Positions 41,670 to 54,507 of a stretch of 64,000 bases of DNA are shown here, piece after piece. The DNA comes from Mesocentrotus franciscanus (taxonomy: Eukaryota; Echinodermata; Echinoidea; Camarodonta; Strongylocentrotidae): NCBI GenBank assembly GCA_037976565.1, contig CP137675.1, positions 22,383,326 to 22,447,325 on the forward strand. The letters run 5' to 3'. The notes below the pieces were generated by a model, which saw only the letters and a list, made by a program, of their open reading frames with translations, was not told the origin of the DNA and ran no database searches. Every line of letters starts with the position of its first letter. Positions within the stretch are counted from its first letter, which is position 1. The position numbers and the translations under genes were made by a program.

Positions 41670-43370
41670 TTCGTTTTGCACGTAGTGCTTGTTATTCCTA
41701 GTTAGGTGCTTTCCTCAAGTCCTTTTCCTTTCAAATTTCGTAGGCGTAATCTCTGATATCTCATCAAGGTCACCTACTTTTTCGATTTTCGAAATCACTC
41801 ATGCATAACCATCCAGGCGCCATTTTGTCCGTTTCTGGTCCATTTTAAGGCCTTTCTTCATTCCTTCCTATCTCCACTATCCTAGATCCTACAAACTTCT
41901 AACAAATTCCTTTAGATAGTCTAAGAGATGTTCTTTCATCTGCGACGTATAACTTGACCTTCAAAATGCCATCTTCATAGTCAAAATTCAAATCTGAAAC
42001 CGACTCCGTCAACAATCTCTCAAATTCTTGAAAAATAGACCCTACAAATCTAAAAATTGAAAAACTTTCTTTAACCAATTCCGTTCCGTCTCATCTTCTC
42101 GCAGTATCTTTATTTCATAATTGCACATAGCCATGCCAAATTTTACGCTCCAATGACTATGCAAAACATAAATAGCGCCCTCTAAAGTTCTGGGAATTGG
42201 CTTTCTTTCTGTGGCCGTATCTCCATCATGGCTTGGCAGACCCGTGCCCTTTTTTGGATTTAGATACTTGAACATATGCCCTTTCCAGCCATACACAAAA
42301 TTATATACCCTAACACTGGCCGACTTTGCGAAAAATGCCCTCCAAATTCGCCATTTTCAAGAAAATTGAGAAATAACTTCAACTTGCTCTAAATTGGCGA
42401 TCTTTATACCTACATCAATGAAACTTGGCAGATATATGTATCCATATACGTGACAACTGTCTGCCAAGTTTGGTAAAATTCAAACGTGTCAGCGCAAAGT
42501 TATCGCCCAAAATGATGAATTTACTATGCATTACGTAATAGCGCGTTTAATGCGTGCAGTACATTGCGCGAAGATAACAATGGTGTCAAACTGACCGCAA
42601 TAAAGTGCCCTTTCGAATGATACCAAGTATAGTATATGTTCACACAGAAAATTGTGAATAAATCGCATTTAAACAAAGGTTACTACACGAATTCCGCCGA
42701 GTTTCCGCCCGAATCTAACACGTATCGGCTATGACGTCATTTTTTCAGACTGCTTTTCGCCCCTTAAACGTCCTTTTTTTTCCTTGAAAATTTGCAGTGG
42801 CATGCCGAGTTGCAATACGCAGGGCACCTCGTGGCCGGATTTTTGAAATTGGTCAATGGGGCCATTTAAGACGCCATTTTGTCTTATAAATCTATTTTAC
42901 ATCACGTGTTTCGATAGGATTATCGTAGAAAAAAAGAGAGTTGTTTACAATAACAATCATGAAATCCTCTTTCTAATGATACCAAATACGGCCCATAAAG
43001 AGACATAAAGAGAGAGAGAAACAATTTAACTCCGGTCATAATACAGATTCTGTACGTTTTCCGCCCATGCATTACACGCATTGTCTATGGGGCATATCGG
43101 GTTCACGCTTTTGGCCCCCAGAACGATCTTGATTGCAATGACGAACATATGCACCAAATTTCATTGGTTTTTGCACGCAGTGCTTGCGAGCCCTTTCTAG
43201 GTTCTTTCCCCTATCCCAATTTCTTTCAAACTTCGTAGGCATAGTCACTACCATCCCATCAAGGTCACTGTTGAGGCCTTTCTTTCGCACTACCTATCTC
43301 CAATATCACAGAAGCTACAGACTTCGTACAAATTGCTCTGGATAGTTCGAGAGAAGCTCTTTCGTTGGTA
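41670..43370. repeat. Diverged direct repeat, period about 1.5 kb
   Basis: Sequence at about 41675-41950 recurs at about 43170-43365. Shared pieces include TTGCACG(T/C)AGTGCTTG, TTCGTAGGC(G/A)TA, CATCAAGGTCAC and CCTATCTCCA. The offset is about 1,495 bases. The segment between contains GCCAAGTTTGGTAAAATTC. It is non-coding and probably two copies of one interspersed element. Confidence 0.6.
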
Positions 43371-43734
43371 TTGTTTGGTTTAATCGATCAATTTACATTG
43401 TTTCTTTTAATATTTCATTATCAGCAGGGCCTATATGTTTCCCTATCATATCATTTCCTATATTTCCTCATATTATTTTTGCTTTCATTCTTGCGATTTT
43501 GTCTTTCTTTCTCTTTATGTTCTTTTTCTATATATATCTCTATGTTTCAGTATCTTTCAGGATGTTATTTTTGTTGTCATCATATTCTATCACCTATAGC
43601 TTTCTTCGATCTTTCTTCATTTTCCTGTTTTCATGCGTCATTGCACGCACATCGTTGTGACACGATTGCATTTCTAGTTCCATTTCATTTCATTTCATCC
43701 ATTTTTCTTCCCAAGTGCATAGGTACATACTTAT

Positions 43735-43801
43735 GCAATGTTTTATGCGCTTTACAAGGATTGTATATTATTATTATCATTATTATTATTATTATCATTA
43801 T

Positions 43802-43835
<34 letters not shown>

Positions 43836-43895
43836 GTCATTATTAATATTATTAATATTTGTATTATCATCATCATCATAATCATCATTGCTTAG
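43735..43895. repeat. (TTA)n/(ATC)n array after GCGCTTTACAA
   Basis: TATGCGCTTTACAAGG at about 43745-43760 precedes ATTATTATT and ATCATC runs to 43888, as at 23857. It looks like a SINE tail feeding a microsatellite. Confidence 0.85.
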
Positions 43896-44078
43896 GAAAT
43901 AGGAGGGGTCTTCTGGGGGCTTTGGGGTTCCTGCATTTCTCCATGTCCCTCGCTTAAATTTAATCAAGAAAAAAATAATTGGGGGATTTAGCATCCAAGC
44001 CCCCTCTAAAACCGATACTGAACAAGACTTGAGACTCGCCATACGCGAAAGGAGGGGGTGCTCCAACATTGCAATATT

Positions 44079-44956
44079 GATCACACCAGGGGCGGCGATT
44101 TCTTTTTATGACCGGGGGGACGAAATGCGAGGGACGAGGGAGCAGTGGCGTAATGACCAAAAACGTTTGGGGGAGCAGAAGAAGAAAAAAAATCCGCATC
44201 ACCACCATTCTTACATGTTATATGAAGGCCCCGATGAACGTTTTTCAAAAGGGGGCTAAAGTATTTACGATCAAGTAGAGCAAAGCAAGTGGAGCGTAAA
44301 TTGACATGGGGTCCAGCCCCGGCGGGGGTCAAGGGACAGAGCCCCATGAAGCTCAGGGGTTTTAGGCATTTAATTAAGGTCAGATGAGCAACCAGGGGCC
44401 CAGCTTAGGGCCCCTGGTGGGGTCCAGGGGCGGAACTCCCGGAAACTCAGGGGTTTTAGGCATTTAATTACGGTCAGATGAGCATATTTTTATAATTTTG
44501 TGTCACTGGGATGCAGGTCACTAACTGGAGTGGGGTCCGGTGGCGGACCCCAAAAGCTCAGGGGTTTTAGGCATTTAATTACGGTCAGATGAGCAACCAG
44601 GGGCACGCTTTAGGGCCCTTGGTGGGGTCCAGGGGCAGAGCCCCGGAAGCTCAGGGGTTTTAGGCATTTAATAACGGTCAGATGAGCACCCAGGGGCCCG
44701 CAATATCTACAATATCTATTTGTACATTTTGAAGGATATTATGCGAGGAGCGTAGCTCCGAGTGAGAAGATTTTGCATTGTATTTGTCTAAACACTGCAC
44801 TCTTGGGCCTTCCAAAGCCTAAAAGTGTGTTGCAGTCTTCAGTCAGTATTTGCTATACATTTTTTTGCACTTTTTCAAATTTTCCGGGGACGATCCCCTA
44901 AAAAAATCGAGGGGGACGTGTCCCCGTCCCCCGGGATCGCCGCCCCTGGATCACAC
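44079..44956. mobile_element. 862-bp non-autonomous hAT element with exact 8-bp duplication
   Basis: Element 44087-44948 starts CAGGGGCGGCGAT and ends ATCGCCGCCCCTG, a perfect inverted repeat. It is flanked on both sides by GATCACAC (44079-44086 and 44949-44956). It encodes no transposase; the interior has G-rich tracts and an internal minisatellite. This is the best delimited mobile element in the window. Confidence 0.93.
44351..44690. repeat. Internal minisatellite of the hAT element
   Basis: The unit GCTCAGGGGTTTTAGGCATT.. starts near 44351, 44444, 44556 and 44649 (spacings 93, 112, 93). Each is followed by TTAATTA(A/C)GGTCAGATGAGC. GGGGTCCAGGGGC links the units. Confidence 0.85.
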
Positions 44957-45304
44957 CCTTTTCCTTGCCCAAAGCAAATTCGTAGAGCAACGCCCCTGGG
45001 TATGTCTCGAACAATGAACTGTATAGAGACGTCATTTGATCAATCACACAGTTGACAGGTATGACGCATGTAATCATACCCTCTAATCATTTTACATTGC
45101 CCTGGGAATCAAAGGCGGCCAATTCGATGAGTAATGTCATTTCGCTATGTTGATGGTGAGGCCCTTTAACAGCCCTTGTTCGGCTCTAGGAGCAACATGA
45201 CCAGGGTTTCCAATCGAAGAGGTCTGAGGAGAAGTCTAAGGCCATCTCTGGCCTGGATAGAAACGAGAAATATAGGCATGGAAATTTAAACTGTAACACT
45301 ATAT

Positions 45305-45560
45305 ATTATGTAGAACTGGAAGTGCTAAAACTTGCCAGCGCACAGTGGGTGCACATTCTCCACTTCCTGCGAAACATTCCAGCCAGGTACCGTTTTGCAG
45401 ACACATGCAATGCTTAGTAAACCTCAAGCATCCTACCGGGTACCCACTTAACACATGTGTGGAGTGAAGCAATGCAGATAAAATGCATCGCTGAAGGACA
45501 TTAGTGTTGTGCCGGTGATCAAACCTACGTGCTTTGTATCTCCAGTCAAGTGTCAATCGA
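45305..45560 (-). mobile_element. Degenerate SINE copy
   Basis: Shares CGGGTACCCACTTAACACATG, GATAAAATGCATCGCTGAAGG and ACATTAGTGTTGTGCC with the SINE core. The B-box region is decayed (GTGATCAAACC). Confidence 0.5.
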
Positions 45561-45607
45561 CTGCGGAATGAGATAAAGGAATGAGAGTAAAAACATGAAA
45601 GAGTCAT

Positions 45608-45894
45608 GGGGGGGGTGTTTCACAAAGACTAAGATCGACTTTAAGTTGGACTTAACTATGACAAGCCGTTCATGCCATGCACCGTTTGCTCTCACCATTT
45701 ACTGGCATTGGTCTCTCAAGGGACGAACAAATCGTGGTCACAAATCTACAGAATTTACATATTTTGATAATTCATTATTGAAGGAAAAAAATATTATCTA
45801 AAGATCATAATGGTGAGAGCAAACAGTGGCATGAGCGGCCTGCCATAGTTAAGTCCAACTTAAAGTCGGTCTTAGTCTTTGTGAAACACTCCCC
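45608..45894. mobile_element. 290-bp palindromic MITE, copy 3
   Basis: Same arms as the copies at 32224 and 37535, but the interior is in the opposite orientation, so the element inserted the other way round. Confidence 0.88.
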
Positions 45895-48079
45895 TGGATG
45901 GACAAGGGGGATGACAGGGTGATTTAAACCTAATTTCGTTTCTAATCGTATTAATAGTGTTTATAGTTCAAGGACTTTCTCTTCTTTCAAACACCTCAAC
46001 GGCCAAGAACGGTAACATCATTCATGCCAATCTGGCACTAGATTGTTTAATGAAACAATGGACATCGTTCATGCAATCCCAAAAGACGGGCTTCATGAAA
46101 TAAAAATGAAATTCTAACAGACAAGCCCAACATTCTGATGCCTTAAACTATCGTATCGACATTCTTATACTATAACTAAGAAAATTTACTTTTGCTGGCA
46201 CGCGAAAGCAGCAATGGTTGTTCCCTCATAAGATTATGAAGATCAGACAATACATTAGGAAACGTTTTACTTTTAACTAATGTGCAGATGACGGATGAGC
46301 TTATAAGATGTGACATTATTTCTGTTAAGCTAGCTTCTTAGGGAACATTGTAGCACAGACTGATGATTAGGCATGCAATTTGTGTAATGTTTATGTACAA
46401 TAATTAACGTGACAGACTGTCTCAACAGATTACCCACTTCGACGTTCAATGGCCTACCATTTTTGTCTGGCTCTATCGCATTCTTCTATCGTTCTTGAAA
46501 CCCTGCTGGCTTCCTTACATTCTCCTCCTTCTAAATCGTCACCATCAGCATCATCGTCATCTTCAGGGTCATCAGTAACGTCATCATTATAATCATTAGC
46601 ATTATTGTTGTCTTCTTACTAATCCCTCACTCTACATATAATTCAATAGCACAATTCCCCCTACATCTCTCTATTTTATCTCCCTTCTCTCACTCACTCC
46701 CCCCCCCACCCCCGCCCCGTTTCTTTGTTAACCACCCGCAAAACTAAATGAACTTCCCGAGATAACTTCGGTTGCAATCTAAACAGTCATTGTACAGTAG
46801 ATAATTTATGAAATATAGAATACTGTCATCATCATCATTATCAAAGACCGAATATTGATTTTCCTGATCGGTCCTGAAAAAGGGCTCCTTGCCTATAATT
46901 TCTGACTTTGTTTCCAGAAAGTGTGCGCTCACGAAGTGCAGTCTGACAATAATTTCGATGATAGTGACTCACTGTATCATTAAACGCCCTTTCCAAATCA
47001 GATATGGTAATAATACCTTAAATCATCAAAATGTTATATTGAGTTTAATTAAAAACACACAGGTTTAATTAGACAGCTGGGTTTAACCAGCGGAACAGGT
47101 TGATTTGCTACATGGTTTTCAATGACGCAGTTCCCCCACCGCTACAACACTGTACAATCTAAAGACAGGTTCGTTTGCCAAGAATGCCTCAGCGATGGAA
47201 AAAAAACTGACTCATCCTCGATTGAGCCGATGGGGTACTCTCTCAGGTATGTTAAAGAACTGGGAAGTTCTCTGTATTTCATTATGCATTAGTAGGTTTG
47301 TTTTGAAATAGTGGTAAATATATGAGAGACACCGGGGCACCACTTGGACACCCCCATCGGAAAACAAGGAGAGGCGGAGAATAAAAGAAAAACTTACAGA
47401 GAATGAAATGATGATAGGAGTCTTTAAAAGATGACAACTCCCTCACCCCTTCTCGTCCTCCTCGATCTCTTTAATCTAAAAATAACAGAGCAGCAACCGG
47501 GGACACGTTCCCCGGATAAAACAAAAGTGATGGAGATCACCCCCCCCCCCTCCGAAATTTGAGGAAAGAATCTTCCCTCGCACATAAATAGGACAAATAT
47601 ATTTTAACTTTAAAATATTGTAGACAATTATGTAAAATGAAGGTATGACTCGGAGGTTGCATGGTTACAAGTGCTAGAAAATGCACTTTTACATGAGGAA
47701 CTATACGAAATGTAGGCTCATTGACTGTACGGGGACGGCGGATGCCTCTATAGCAATGTAATTTGGTTTTACAATATTTCCATTATTTAGCTGCATTTTG
47801 GATGCAATTTTCTACCCTAAATTGCTAATGTAAATTTCATATCGAAAATTGGAAAATGTACGGAAATGAGTGATGGGAATGGATTCGTCAGATTTTGTGA
47901 TGTAGTCAGGAGGCTGTACTTGGAGTAAACATTACAAGCATGATACGGCAACCAATTCGATAAACCAGAAGGTATAAGTTATGGTCTTCTTTACTCGGGG
48001 TAGCCTCATCAGTGTTCATACTGCTGTTCCTGTGGGGTCCTGTAATTATCATTTCCATGCTTTGCAAGTAACACATTTG
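45895..48079. other. Intergenic, nothing recognised
   Basis: AT-rich with (ATC)n-like stretches near 46540-46600 and 46825-46845. No gene recognised. Confidence 0.4.
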
Positions 48080-48094
48080 TATTCACCTAGTTTG

Positions 48095-48225
48095 AGAGGG
48101 GTAAAAGAGAGCAAAAACTCCTCGACTGAAGATGTAAGCACTGATCAAGGATCGAACCCGGGACACCATGTAGTCAAGATCCTTCAGATCACCAACATGT
48201 CACAGAGCTACCATGGTAGTTAAGT
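48095..48225 (-). mobile_element. tRNA-like SINE head, family 2, second copy
   Basis: Plus strand holds GCACTGATCAAGGATCGAAC, and so does the copy at 22799 in slightly changed form. On the minus strand this is a B box GGGTTCGATCC. No cloverleaf closes. Confidence 0.45.
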
Positions 48226-49020
48226 TACCGCTACGATTATCGTGTCAGCATTCAAACTGGATTAATATTGATTCTATTATCAGCAGCCCCGCCCCCCTCC
48301 CCTTGTACAAGCTATTAATATCGTCTCTTGTTTTCCCTTTTGTTAACTCTCACCTCATTCTGGACATGATTTGGTTAATTGTCTGAGTTCTGATCATGAT
48401 TCCATTGTTGCTGAATGTGTTTAGTCAGTGCGGGTCCCCAACATGCCTTGGATTCAATATTATGTCAAGGCTGATAACTGACACTTCTGATGAGGCTAGT
48501 ACGCTAGAGAGGTGCTGCCAAATAAACTGATCTGGTTAAAGAGAACATTGTGTCACTGAAGTTATTTTGGATTCACAAATCAGGAGCCAAGATTTAATTC
48601 AAAGCCGTTGTACCGGCGTTCCCGATTGTATCCGCTTCAATCCTAATTCCATGATATTTTCCATACCTTTCTTTTGTTTTCTTTCATCCACATGAACACT
48701 TCAGTCACATGAAAGTAATATTTGTTTTACCTTGTGATAAATTTCCATCCCAGAGTGTTCAGCGATTGTTTTCCCTTGCTTCTTCCCTTTTTCCACCATC
48801 GTATTGTCTTTCTTTCAATGTTCCCTTATAAACTGTCGATATCGCCAATTTTACTGCCATTTCCTCGACCTTCTTTCTTCTACCCTTTCCTTCCTTTTAT
48901 ATCATGAATATGATCTTCATTGAAATCATATTTTTCATCTAATATTCGGTGTTTTATTTCTTCTTTTTATCGTTCATCCTATGACTTTAACCTTTCAAAA
49001 TTTTGTCAACATCAATAACA
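48226..49020. other. Intergenic, nothing recognised
   Basis: Pyrimidine-rich patches (CCTTCTTTCTTC near 48868) but no feature recognised. Confidence 0.4.
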
Positions 49021-49024
49021 TCAT

Positions 49025-49175
49025 CAATGCCGTCACTATCATTATCTTTTTTCGTCGTCGTCATCATAACTATCATGATTATCATCCTCGTTGTTATCAA
49101 CATCTTCATCAATGTCAGCGACGTCATTATAACCATCGTCGTCGTCATCATCATCGTCATCGTCATCTACTGTCA
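49025..49175. repeat. Degenerate (ATC)n array
   Basis: ATC, GTC and ATT triplets alternate irregularly, densest at 49130-49172. Confidence 0.8.
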
Positions 49176-49359
49176 TTTGTATCACAGCCAACTAGATGAC
49201 CCTCGTCCTACCTCAGTTCCTTATAAATAGCTACTGACCAAACCACTGGCTGTGTTTTGAGAAGGAAACCATAAGGTCAAAACCATTATCAGACATCGCC
49301 TTGTAGAGAGCTTGCCCATCAGATAGCATAGTGACGAGGCCATCCCACTAGACCGACGG

Positions 49360-50300
49360 CCCAGGAGACCGGAGAAATTTATAACGTAAACGTATAGAAC
49401 TACAGAAAGTTAGAAAGGTCTATAAGACCGACAGCCCACAAGACCGACAGCCCACAAGACCGACAACCCACGAGACCGACAGCCCACAAGACCGACAGCC
49501 CACAAGACCGACAGCCCACAAGACTGACAGCCCACGAGACCAACAGCCTATGAAACCGACAAAACAGAGAAGTACGCAATAAACTATAGAATACAAAGTT
49601 TAATAGGTGTTTGAAACTGACAGTCCTCAAAACCGACAGCCCATAAGACCGACAAAATGAAGAAATACATAAAAAATAAAGATATGCAGAAAATTAACAA
49701 AGTCTTTAAGACCGACAGCCCGTGAGACCAAAAACACAAAGGAATACATTACAAAATATAGAAAAGGAGAAAGTTTTGGGCCCCATTTAATAAAACTTGT
49801 TCAATAATAAATTTGCTCTCAGTCAATCAAATGCAATGATTTCAGTAGCTTATAACAGTTATTGCCACTTGTTATTGAAAACAATTTTTACGAAACAGGG
49901 CCCAGGTTCACGAGACCATATCCACTACCTCGAAACTGATCTTGTTTAGAACCATCGAAAACATAGGAGCTGCGAAATAAAGAAACGCAGAAAGTTAAAA
50001 GGTATATTAAAACCGACGGCCCACAAAACCTACAGCCCAAAAGACATAGAAAAACTAAGAAGTACATACAAATGAAGAAATGCGGCAAGTAAAAAAGGTA
50101 TATGAGACCGACAGCCCACGAGACCGACAACCCATAAGACCAAACAAAAAAAAAAAAAATACATAAAAATGAATAAAAGCAGATATTTAACAAGGTATAA
50201 TGGACCAACAACTCTCAATAGTCAATACCGACAGCCCATGAGACACAAAAAACCAAGGGAATGCATTACATAATATAGAAAGAGAAGGAATTCTGGTTCA
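49360..50300. repeat. Minisatellite of GACCGACAGCCCACAA units in longer repeats
   Basis: A 15-17-base unit, AAGACCGACAGCCCAC, is tandemly repeated at about 49424-49560 and recurs singly at 49640, 49710, 50105 and 50225. Units are separated by longer related stretches (ACAGAAAGTTA.., GAAGTACATA..), so a higher-order repeat of roughly 100-270 bases is likely. A MITE (49778-49903) interrupts it. Confidence 0.85.
49778..49903. mobile_element. GGGCCC-ended hairpin MITE
   Basis: Begins GGGCCCCATTTAATAAAACT and ends ATTTTTACGAAACAGGGCCC. Interior arms AACTTGTT / AACAAT pair partly. It interrupts the minisatellite. Confidence 0.75.
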
Positions 50301-50569
50301 TAAGACCATATCTACTACCTCTACACTGATCTTGTCGAAAACTATCAAACAAATTTGAGCTGAGAAGCGAAAGATTAGGCGAGGCGAAGATAGAGAATAC
50401 AAACTTATACAGGGATATAACTGAAGTTAACGGAATCAAGTTGGGCGAGAAACAGACGGGGAGGGTGTGGTACTATTAAATGAATGCATTTTGTATCTCA
50501 GAATTTCTTTCAATTAATCGGTATAGAAATTGACTTTCGTTTGTTGCATATAATTTAGACGACAAATCA

Positions 50570-50716
50570 GGGCCCCATTTCACAAAACTTGTCATCAGTG
50601 ACAAATTACAGTTTTTGTTGTAAGCTAGTGAAATCCTTGCTTTTGATTGGTTATCAGCAGATTTGTCACTGATTTTTGTCATTTGTCATTGAAAAAGGCT
50701 TTGTGAAACGGGTCCC
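50570..50716. mobile_element. GGGCCC-ended hairpin MITE, second
   Basis: Begins GGGCCCCATTTCACAAAACT and ends GGCTTTGTGAAACGGGTCCC; CAGTGACAAAT and ATTTGTCACTG pair internally. Related by ends to the elements at 49778 and 4836. Confidence 0.8.
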
Positions 50717-51662
50717 TGGTGTTAACCCGCACGGTGAATGCATACTGCAGCAGGAGGAAGAGAAAATAAAATAATTGAACGGAAAATGTAGAGAATGGAA
50801 ATAAGAGAAAATAGTGACGAATGGTTGAAAAGAAATCAAACGAAAAATACGAAGAGACAGAAATAAGTGAAAACAGGGCCACATTGATGAATATCGATCC
50901 AGATATACGAAGAGACAGAATAAAGAGTCAGGGGGAGATATAAGGGAAAGAAAGAAAGATTGGGAGGCTATACTTAATTTCTTTAATAACGTTTTAGCCC
51001 TCTATAGGCTATTTTATTGAATCAAAATCAAATAAAACATTTTACAATTCAATGAAATCAAGTCTTTCTTTAACTCAAATAAAACAAAATAATATACTTT
51101 CACATTGCTCTCCTTTTTCATATAAACAATGATGAAGTGCCTGCCACTTAGTAACACATTTGCTATACATACCAGATATAGAATAAATATATCTCTCGTC
51201 TTCATAATATTGAATAATTTTCTTCTTCAAAGAACTAAAATTGGGATTTTTGTTGTTGAGCTTGTTAAGGCTATAATTATGATTCTGAAGAGGTATAAAC
51301 TCATTTACAGAGTTATAGGCACTCCGTTGAATCCATGATCTCTTGATTGTGTATCCTTCTAGGCGGATCCTTGATACATCAGTCATCAAGGTATTCCCAT
51401 GATAAGCTTTTAATACCTGCGATCGTATACTGATCTACTTTCTTCGTACAGATGAGTGATATACAGGGTGGAATACACAGCAACTCTTCAAGGAGATGAT
51501 GAGTACAAATACTCAAAAAATATCGTGATGAAATAGAGGGAAATTTATGATTAGATCGATAGTGTTCATTTACGGTCAATAAGTATAATATTAATTTGCA
51601 CTGTTTAGTTGTTTTATATTCGTTTGGGGGAAGGCAAGTTGAAAAGTACACCGGTAATGCTA
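50717..51662. other. Intergenic, nothing recognised
   Basis: AT-rich sequence; no feature recognised. Confidence 0.4.
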
Positions 51663-51793
51663 CGGTCACAAAGGTCCGTACGAACGATAATTTCGTACGA
51701 ATCTCCCTGTTTATCCATTGTCTTCCCGAATTTCCATTGTCTGAAAATCGTTCGTACGGCGTTCGTAGCAGTTCGTAATGGCATTTGTGACCG
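51663..51793. mobile_element. 131-bp MITE ending CGGTCACAAA
   Basis: CGGTCACAAA at the left end and its inverse TTTGTGACCG at the right. The inner motif CGTACGAACG / CGTTCGTACG also pairs. Confidence 0.65.
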
Positions 51794-52235
51794 AGGCTTT
51801 AATTGTGATCGCCGTGGTGGACTTGAAAAGGATAATATTTGGAAACATGCTGACTGCCTCATCACTGAAATTGGTTCCTTGAATAACTTTCACTTTTTTT
51901 GTAATTTAGAGTATATAGCAAAATTTACTGCCATTAATTTTTGGAATATTTGTCAATGTTGCCGTCCTAAGATATTTTATTTTAAATAATCAGTGGAGAT
52001 ACGTCAAATAGGGGGGGGGGGGGTGCAAACTAAAACGTTGAATCACCATTTAAAAGGGGAGAGGAGAGACTACTTTTTCAAAAGGTAGATTTATTCTTTG
52101 AACATGCTAGATCCAACACTATAAAGGTTGAATCTAGCATGGTAAAAATGTTAATCTGACATTATGGAAAAGTAGTCACTCCTTCCTCGTCCCCTTTTAA
52201 ATGGCGATTTAACTTTTTAGTTTTTAGAGTATGGA

Positions 52236-52413
52236 TTACCATAACAATTTGCCAGGTACCCATTTAAACCTGAGTGGAGAGTGGATTAATGGATTAAATG
52301 TGGATTTTTTTTTTTCAATGTCTTGCCAAAGGATGTTAGTGCCAGGCTGGGATTCGAACCCTCATCCCTTGTATAAAGAGTCAAGTGAATGAACCACCAT
52401 ACCACGACAACTC
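52236..52413 (-). mobile_element. tRNA-derived SINE, 3'-truncated
   Basis: Minus strand: head GTTGTCGTGGTATGGTGG with B box GGGTTCGAATCCC (52361-52349), core CTTTGGCAAGACATTG, then GGGTACCTGGCAAATTG. The tail is missing. Confidence 0.75.
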
Positions 52414-54507
52414 AACGGTTCTGCAGTTATAAGAGATCAAAGTATATGCATCCATATAGGATGTGTATTAGAGCAACTAACCTTATTGACCAAATGTTTA
52501 ATAATTTAAATATATTAAGATTGTTTTCTTCAAATCAAATGCTACCAAATACTGCTTCCATAAAGTTTCGACAAATTATAGAGTTAAAAATGAACACAAA
52601 AGAGCCATATTTATCAAACACACGTCAATTAATGGCGAGTTAAAAATGAACACGAAACAAACACGTCAATATCAGTCGTTTTTGCCCTTTATGTCAGTTC
52701 TATTTCAATCCTGATGAATATTGTACTTTCCCAGCATGTAAGAATGTCAATGATTTTTCATTTGAAAATCTGAAATTGAAAGACAGGTGCTTGTAATCAT
52801 TGGCCTGAATCTGGGGTTTATTAGTTCAAGGTGATTGAAAATAAATGCGGTTGGCACGATTCCGTAGGCCATACACGTGTTTTGGTTCAAAAATAGACAA
52901 ATAATAAACCCTAAGTAATTAACTCATTTATATCAACAATGTTTTGGTTTTAGAGAGAAAAGAACATTCTTTACAAACAGCGCAACCACAAAGACTTTCT
53001 GAGAAAAAATAAATAAACTAAAAGCAATTTGAATAACCCCGAGCATCACAATTTGAAAAGTGCGAACATGATAATGACATGTTAGACAATCCGATCATTA
53101 TTCTTATGGGATTGTAAACAAGATGTTTTTCAAAATTACCCTCAAGTCGATTTTTCGAAAGCATTTGTGTTTGATATGCCCTTCTTTGCTTAGGTGGAAA
53201 ACACATCCAACTATTATGATGGTTATGATAAATGATGATGTGATGACGACAACGTAAGTAACTATATTTACTCATAGAAAAAGCAAAGTTCGTATCAATA
53301 CATGTATTAATTATTTCGTCCATAAAGGATATATCTAGTTTTGCTTCGTATCTTAAAATACTATATTCCTCTGGAAATACTCTTCTTCATCAAAATCGTT
53401 CATAACGTGTTAATCTCTAGGTCATAATGGTTGATGCGAAAATTTGAAATTCCACAACTTTCTTATTTTTCGTCCGATTTTGATGAAAATTTTACTGTTG
53501 TGTATGTTTAATTATCTCTATTTATTCAATTTAACTTGCAAATTGGCGGGATTTGCCCTTTGTGTACCGGCTCAAAATAAATACAGTCAAACATTAATTA
53601 TATAAGAAAAACACTCAAACATACCATGACAGGCTTTTGCCTCCCCTTCTCTGCTCATTTTGACTTCGTTCATGTTTTTTCCAAGCCTCCCCCCCCCCTC
53701 TAGACGATGTCATCTTTGAAGTGCTAATTAATTAATCGATTGTTAACATTATTGAATATAAAATCGTGTGATGGATGTGATACACCAACTAATCATTGGT
53801 TAGTTTTGCAATTGAGTGGGCCACTTTAAATGAATCCTTTAATGCAAACAAAAGAAAACATCAATAATTATTGAATCATATTTTATACTCACGCAGTTAT
53901 CACACCGAATTGAGTCATAAAAATGTTTCAATGGTTAATATTGAGGATCGTTGTGATTTTAGTATCAGCTCAGATCAAAGATATTCAAACATTTTAATAA
54001 GTGCCAACCTTTCTAAACATAAAAATTAGAGAACGGGTGGGCGCCATTTTTGGCATTTTTGATATCATGACTGCCAGTTGCATGAGCATAATTGATAAAA
54101 TGGCTACACCGGAAAAATTAAAGGGGATTCGTTTGAGTTGAATTTATTTGTCAAAGTAATGTTTCATTATCAATACAAATCGAATGTAGCTTTCATTTGG
54201 AGAGGGATACCAGTCATCTATGACCTAAAGTCAAAATCTTCACAGTGACCATTTCGTATAGTACGTATACGTACCCGACTGAATCCAACCCGAGCTCATT
54301 TTCGAATTTAGCGGGACATTGAAGTACTATTGTGTTGCCATATATGACTACCCAATGAGATAACAATGAAAATGAATATAATCATGTTCATTGGGATGAA
54401 ATTTTGATGAGTTAAAAAAACATAATGTGAGGTCATTTAATTTTCAAATGATAAGTATCCGTATTTACTAATTGATTTGGTTTTGAAAACAAGAGCGTTG
54501 TTTAATC
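52414..54507. other. Intergenic, nothing recognised
   Basis: AT-rich sequence with no recognised gene or repeat. Confidence 0.4.

Noticed and set aside
44029..44347. Short ORFs in both strands across the hAT element
   Set aside because: They run across the element boundary and through its G-rich repeats; none resembles a hAT transposase.
49400..49630. Repetitive GLSVLWAVGLVGCRSC-type membrane protein on the minus strand
   Set aside because: It is the translation of the GACCGACAGCCCACAA minisatellite, with no gene context.
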